NCBI RefSeq assembly: GCF_002563715.1
Contig: NZ_PDJJ01000001.1
Coordinates: 3,596,001 to 3,660,000 of the forward strand
Direction: 5' to 3'
DNA from: Isoptericola jiangsuensis
Lineage (GTDB): Bacteria > Actinomycetota > Actinomycetes > Actinomycetales > Cellulomonadaceae
Length of the DNA stretch: 64,000 bases
Positions 60,326 to 64,000 of the stretch are shown here, piece by piece. Below the pieces are notes generated by a model that saw only the letters and a list, made by a program, of their open reading frames with translations, made no database searches and had not been told where the DNA came from. Each line of letters starts with the position of its first letter. Position 1 is the stretch's first letter. A program made the translations under genes and the position numbers.

Positions 60326-60452
60326 GCCCGGAATGCTCCCAGCCGATGTCCGGGATGTCCACCCCGCATCCCTGGGGCGGCGGACGGCTGACGGGTGGGC
60401 ACCCGACCCTTCCGCGCCGTCGGGCGGGCGCCGTCCGACGTACGCTCGAACC

Positions 60453-61361
60453 GTGCAGCCCGCCGCCCGACCGCTCGCCCCGACCTACCAGGACCGCCGC
60501 TGGGAGCTGCCGCCGGACGCCGTCGTCCGTCACGGCAACGTCGACGACGCCGCCCGCGTCCTGGAGAGCCGCACCCTCACGGTGCTCACCGGCGCGGGGA
60601 TCTCCACCGACTCCGGCATCCCCGACTACCGCTCCCCCGACTCGCCGCCGCGCAACCCGATGACGTACCAGCAGTTCGTGGGCGACGACGGGTTCCGCCG
60701 CCACTATTGGGCCCGCAACCACGTGGGCTGGCAGCACGTGCACCGCACGCACCCGAACGCGGGGCACCGGGTGCTCGCCGACCTGGAGCGGCGCGGCGTC
60801 GTGCGCGGCGTCATCACGCAGAACGTGGACCTCCTGCACGAGGACGCCGGGTCGCGCACCGTCATCGACCTGCACGGCCGCTACGACCGCGTCATCTGCC
60901 TGCAGTGCTCCCGGGTGATCTCCCGCGCGCACCTCGCCGAGCGTCTCGACGCCCTCAACCCGGGCTTCGTGGAGTCCGTGCTCGACGGCGGCACGACGGT
61001 CGCGGACATCGAGGTCGCGCCCGACGCGGACGCCGTCATCGAGCGGACGTCGCACTTCCGGCCCGCGGACTGCGAGTTCTGCGGCGGCGTGCTCAAGCCG
61101 GAGATCGTCTACTTCGGGGAGAACGTGCCGCGGGAGCGGGTGCGGCAGGCGTTCGAGCTCGTCGACTCGGCGGACGCCCTGCTCGTGGCGGGCACGAGCC
61201 TCACCGTGATGAGCGGGCTGCGGTTCGTGCGGCACGCCGCGAAGGCGGGCATGCCCGTCGTCGTCGTCAACCGCGGCGAGACGCGCGGCGACCCGCTCGC
61301 GACCGTCAAGGTCGACGCCGGGGTCACCGAGACCCTGACGGCGCTCGCCGAGCGGCTCTGA
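60453..61361 (+). CDS. Sir2-family NAD-dependent deacylase (SIRT4-like)
   Basis: 302 residues. Motifs: 'LTVLTGAGISTDSGIPDYRSP' for NAD binding, 'GVITQNVDLLHEDAGSRTVIDLHGRY' with the catalytic His, zinc-binding 'CLQCSRVI' and 'CEFCGGVLKPEIVYFGE', and 'ALLVAGTSLTVMSGL' with 'VVVVNRGETRGD'. It removes acyl groups from lysines in the cytoplasm. The GTG follows TACGCT by exactly six bases, which fixes the start against a much longer in-frame option. It precedes the FAD oxidoreductase by 41 bp, though that gene has its own leaderless promoter. Confidence 0.93.
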   Translation: MQPAARPLAPTYQDRRWELPPDAVVRHGNVDDAARVLESRTLTVLTGAGISTDSGIPDYRSPDSPPRNPMTYQQFVGDDGFRRHYWARNHVGWQHVHRTHPNAGHRVLADLERRGVVRGVITQNVDLLHEDAGSRTVIDLHGRYDRVICLQCSRVISRAHLAERLDALNPGFVESVLDGGTTVADIEVAPDADAVIERTSHFRPADCEFCGGVLKPEIVYFGENVPRERVRQAFELVDSADALLVAGTSLTVMSGLRFVRHAAKAGMPVVVVNRGETRGDPLATVKVDAGVTETLTALAERL

Positions 61362-61402
61362 CAACGCCGCGTCGACGCCGCCACCGGTCCTAGGGTGGTC
61401 GG

Positions 61403-62935
61403 ATGATCGACGTCGTGGTGGTCGGGTCCGGCCCGAACGGTCTGTCGGCCGCGGTGACGCTCGCCCGGGTGGGCCTGGGCGTGACGGTCCTGGAGGCGCA
61501 GCCGACGGTCGGCGGCGGTGCCCGCACCCTGCCCCTCGGCCTCGCCGACGGCGTGGTGCACGACGTCTGCTCGGCGGTGCACCCGATGGCGTGGGCGTCG
61601 CCGTTCTTCCGCGCGTTCGACCTGCCCGCCCATGGGGTGGAGCTGCTGACCCCGGAGGTGTCGTTCGCGCAGCCGCTGCCGGACGGGCGTGCCGGGGTCG
61701 CGTACCGGGACCTGGACCGCACGGTGGACCGGCTGGGCGTCGACGGCGGTGCGTGGCGTCGACTGCTGGGGCCGCTCGCCGCCGGCTGGGAGGCGACCGT
61801 CGCCCTGGCGATGGGCGACAAGCGGTCCGTGCCGCCCGGCCTGCTGGACGGCGCCGGGGTGCGCGCCGCGGTCCGGTTCGGGTCCGCGCTGCCGGAGCAG
61901 GGGTCGCGGGCGTGGGGGGCACGGTTCCGCACCGCGGAGGCGGCCGCGCTGCTCACCGGGGTGGCGGCGCACGCGATCACCCCGCTGCCGTCCCTGGCGG
62001 CCGCGGGCACGGCGCTGCTGCTCGGCGCGCTGGGGCACGCCGGGCCGCGGCCGCCCGGACACGGCGCACGGGCGGGCGGCCCCGCTCGACCCGCGGACAC
62101 CGGTCCTGTCCCGCCCGACGGCGGATGGCCCGTCCCCCGCGGCGGCTCGGGCGCGATCACGGCGGCCCTGGCCGCGGACCTGCTGGCGCACGGCGGCACG
62201 GTCGTCACCGACCACCCGGTGCGCTCGCGCGCCGACCTCCCCGCGGCGCGGGCCTACCTGTTCGACACGGACCCGGCGACGCTGGTGCGCGTCCTGGGGG
62301 CGGACCTGCGGCCGTCGCGGCGGCAAGCGCTGACCCGGTTCCCGCGCGGGAACGCCGCCGCCAAGGTGGACGTCGTGCTGTCGGGGCCCGTGCCGTGGAC
62401 GGCACCGGAGGTGCGTCGCGCCGGGACGGTGCACGTGGGCGGCACGCGTGCGGACATGGTGCGCGCGGAGGCGGCCGTCGCGGCGGGCCGGCACGCCGAC
62501 GCCCCGATGTGCCTCGTCAGCGACCCCGCCGTCGCCGACCCCTCCCGCGAGGTCGGCGGCCTGCGCCCGCTGTGGGCGTACGCGCACGTGCCCGCGGGCT
62601 CGGACCGGGACGTCACGCAGGACGTCCTGGACCGCGTCGAGGCGTTCGCGCCCGGGGTGCGCGACCTCGTCGTGGCGAGCCGCTGCACCCCGGCGGCGGC
62701 GATGACCGTCCACAACCCGAACCTCGTCGGCGGGGACATCGCGGGCGGGTCGCCCGACCTGTGGCGCATGCTCGCCCGCCCGGTCGCCGCGCCCGACCCG
62801 TACCGGCAGTCCGGCGGCGCCTACCTGTGCTCGGCGTCGACGCCGCCCGGACCGGGCGTGCACGGCATGGCCGGGTACCACGCGGCCCGGCGCGCGGCGC
62901 GCAAGGTGTTCGGCCTGCGCCTGCCCGCCCTCTGA
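61403..62935 (+). CDS. Phytoene-desaturase-like FAD/NAD(P) oxidoreductase
   Basis: 510 residues. N-terminal dinucleotide fold 'MIDVVVVGSGPNGLSAAVTLARVGLGVTVLEAQPTVGGGAR' (G-x-G-x-x-G and acidic strand end). Further typical stretches are 'WPVPRGGSGAITAALAADLLAHGGTVVTDHPV' and the C-terminal 'YRQSGGAYLCSASTPPGPGVHGMAGYHAARRAARKVFGL', as in carotenoid desaturase-related proteins and their broad COG1233 family. Substrate not deducible; no carotenoid genes are adjacent. TAGGGT sits exactly six bases before the ATG. Confidence 0.9.
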   Translation: MIDVVVVGSGPNGLSAAVTLARVGLGVTVLEAQPTVGGGARTLPLGLADGVVHDVCSAVHPMAWASPFFRAFDLPAHGVELLTPEVSFAQPLPDGRAGVAYRDLDRTVDRLGVDGGAWRRLLGPLAAGWEATVALAMGDKRSVPPGLLDGAGVRAAVRFGSALPEQGSRAWGARFRTAEAAALLTGVAAHAITPLPSLAAAGTALLLGALGHAGPRPPGHGARAGGPARPADTGPVPPDGGWPVPRGGSGAITAALAADLLAHGGTVVTDHPVRSRADLPAARAYLFDTDPATLVRVLGADLRPSRRQALTRFPRGNAAAKVDVVLSGPVPWTAPEVRRAGTVHVGGTRADMVRAEAAVAAGRHADAPMCLVSDPAVADPSREVGGLRPLWAYAHVPAGSDRDVTQDVLDRVEAFAPGVRDLVVASRCTPAAAMTVHNPNLVGGDIAGGSPDLWRMLARPVAAPDPYRQSGGAYLCSASTPPGPGVHGMAGYHAARRAARKVFGLRLPAL

Positions 62936-62960
62936 ACGCTCCCGCCGCCGGGCGACCGGG

Positions 62961-63950
62961 TCAGGGGGCGAGGAACGCCACGTCGCCGTTGGAGCTGCGG
63001 ATCTCCACGGACCGGGTGGCGGCCGGGTCGGTGGCGCCCTCGATGATCTCGTCGCCGTTCGACGTGTCCAGGGTCAGCCGCACCGGCTCGCCGTCGCCGA
63101 CCACCGTCACGTCCCCGTTCGACGTCCGGGCGAAGACGTCTCCGGCCACGGCGGCGACGTCGACGCGCCCGTTGCTGGAACGCACGTCGGCCGACCCGCC
63201 GACGTCGGACACCTCGACACGACCGTTCGACGTCTGCGCGGTGAGGTCACCGGTCACGGCGGCGACGTCGACCCGCCCGTTGGAGGTCCGTGCGTCCACG
63301 TCCCCGGTCACGTCCCGCACCTCGATGCCGCCGTTGGAGGTGCGCAGCTCGGCGCGGCCGTCGACGTCGACCGCCTCCACGTCGCCGTTCGACGACCGGG
63401 CGACGAGGTCCCCGCCGACGCCCTCGGCCCGCACGCGGCCGTTGGACGTGTCGATGTCGGCCGACCCGACGGGACCGGCGGCGAGCACGTCGCCGTTCGA
63501 CGTCCGCACCACGACCTCGGTCCCCGCGGGCACGACGGCGTCGATGCCGCCGGAGCACGTCCACGACACGAGCGCCGCCCACGGGGGGCACTCGTTCGTG
63601 ACGACCAGCGCGTCCCCGAGCTCCTGGACCGTGTGCTCGGGGGTGACGAGCCCGCCGCGGGAGACGAGGTCGACGTCCACGCCGGTGGCGTCGTCGGCCG
63701 CCCGCACGGTCACCTCGCCGTCGGCGACGAGCTCGACCCGCGGGGACGCGCCGTACGAGTCCTGCGTCCGTGTCGTGTCGGTCAGCGCGAGGTCCACGAG
63801 GTGCACGCCGCCCCAGACGGCGGCGAGCGCGGCGAACGTCACGCCGACGACGAGCAGGACCCGCCCGACGCCGCTGCGGCCGCGGGGTTCGGGGGCACCG
63901 GGCCCGGTGGCGGGCGGGACGGTGGGGCTGAGGTCGCGGGTCCCGGTCAT
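62961..63950 (-). CDS. DUF4097-type repeat protein, membrane-anchored
   Basis: 329 residues. A cytoplasmic Pro/Gly-rich N-terminus, one membrane helix at about 30-50 (GRVLLVVGVTFAALAAVWGGVHLVDLA), then an extracytoplasmic beta-solenoid with ten 'T/S-S-N-G' turns, about every 18-19 residues (for example 'VRTSNGDVLAAGPVG', 'ARSSNGDVEAVDVDG', 'LRTSNGGIEVRDVTG'). This is the DUF4097/adhesin-like 'toast-rack' repeat. The ATG overlaps the preceding gene by four bases, so it is coupled to it. Function unknown; such proteins often pair with small regulators. Confidence 0.85.
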   Translation of the reverse strand: MTGTRDLSPTVPPATGPGAPEPRGRSGVGRVLLVVGVTFAALAAVWGGVHLVDLALTDTTRTQDSYGASPRVELVADGEVTVRAADDATGVDVDLVSRGGLVTPEHTVQELGDALVVTNECPPWAALVSWTCSGGIDAVVPAGTEVVVRTSNGDVLAAGPVGSADIDTSNGRVRAEGVGGDLVARSSNGDVEAVDVDGRAELRTSNGGIEVRDVTGDVDARTSNGRVDVAAVTGDLTAQTSNGRVEVSDVGGSADVRSSNGRVDVAAVAGDVFARTSNGDVTVVGDGEPVRLTLDTSNGDEIIEGATDPAATRSVEIRSSNGDVAFLAP

Positions 63951-64000
63951 CGCAGGTCTCCGTTCAGGTCGAGCCAGCGCAGCACCGCGAGGACGCGCCG
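63947..64000 (-). CDS. C-terminal end of a gene running off the window
   Basis: Seventeen codons and stop: RRVLAVLRWLDLNGDLR. The TGA overlaps the start of the DUF4097-type gene. Too short to identify; a partner regulator or anti-sigma-like protein is plausible. Confidence 0.55.
   Translation of the reverse strand, partial: RRVLAVLRWLDLNGDLR

Overview
The window is very GC-rich with compact gene spacing, many GTG starts, a mycothiol-type nitroreductase homologue, several large secreted polysaccharide-active proteins and an integrative element of the actinomycete (pSAM2-like) type. Together these indicate a high-GC actinobacterium. The abundance of discoidin, CBM5/12, chitinase and pectate-lyase modules fits the Cellulomonadaceae/Promicromonosporaceae best, but I cannot name the genus from this sequence alone.

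Layout. 1-5.3 kb: the 5' part of an F420-type oxidoreductase, a DsbA-fold protein, a small membrane protein, a block of 20-bp repeats around a long hairpin, and an ECF transporter (S, T, double ATPase) whose leaderless promoter carries an iron-box-like sequence. 5.3-13.8 kb: three secreted discoidin proteins (beta-helix, DUF1996, clan-A glycosidase) divergent from a LacI regulator, with inverted-repeat operators between them. 13.8-21.3 kb: TetR, PnuC, acyl-CoA dehydrogenase, two glycosyltransferases, and a secreted beta-propeller protein behind a Pho-box-like element. 21.4-29.4 kb: a DUF234-type ATPase, a methyltransferase, a secreted Ig-like protein, an SDR, and a hipBA toxin-antitoxin pair with a three-copy operator array, next to fragments of duplicated SDR sequence. 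29.4-32.4 kb: peptidase E, the ribulose-monophosphate pair hxlA/hxlB, and a HATPase-LuxR fusion regulator.

32.5-48.5 kb is accessory DNA. An intact integrative element of about 13.3 kb lies between 35-bp direct repeats, the right copy overlapping the 3' end of a tRNA-Ser(CGA) gene. From the tRNA inward it carries two small accessory genes, integrase, excisionase, a Rep protein, an FtsK/TraB-type translocase, two small backbone genes, and an oppositely oriented HTH regulator/PP2C phosphatase pair. Its cargo is a three-gene system that I read as an ABC-three-component (ABC-3C) defence system: a DUF4297-like nuclease effector, a middle component, and a DUF3732 SMC-like ATPase. The cargo has visibly lower GC. 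Left of it are remnants of a second, related element: an integrase C-terminus and a duplicated micro-gene, with two families of dispersed repeats.

48.5-64 kb returns to core-like DNA: GH18 chitinase, a DUF4956/VTC/lipoprotein operon, more 20-bp repeats with a second long hairpin, a large pectate-lyase-like protein with its own operator, a third copy of the hairpin, a secreted repeat protein, a sirtuin, a phytoene-desaturase-like oxidoreductase, and a DUF4097-type protein.

Two genome-scale signals stand out. First, three unlinked copies of a structured element keep the same loop (TCAGACCsGAAGyGGAGG, an inner hairpin, then GTGArCG) while both the outer stem of about 30 bp and the inner stem differ in sequence but stay paired. 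Second, at least fourteen genes start exactly six bases after a TANNNT hexamer, the signature of leaderless transcription.
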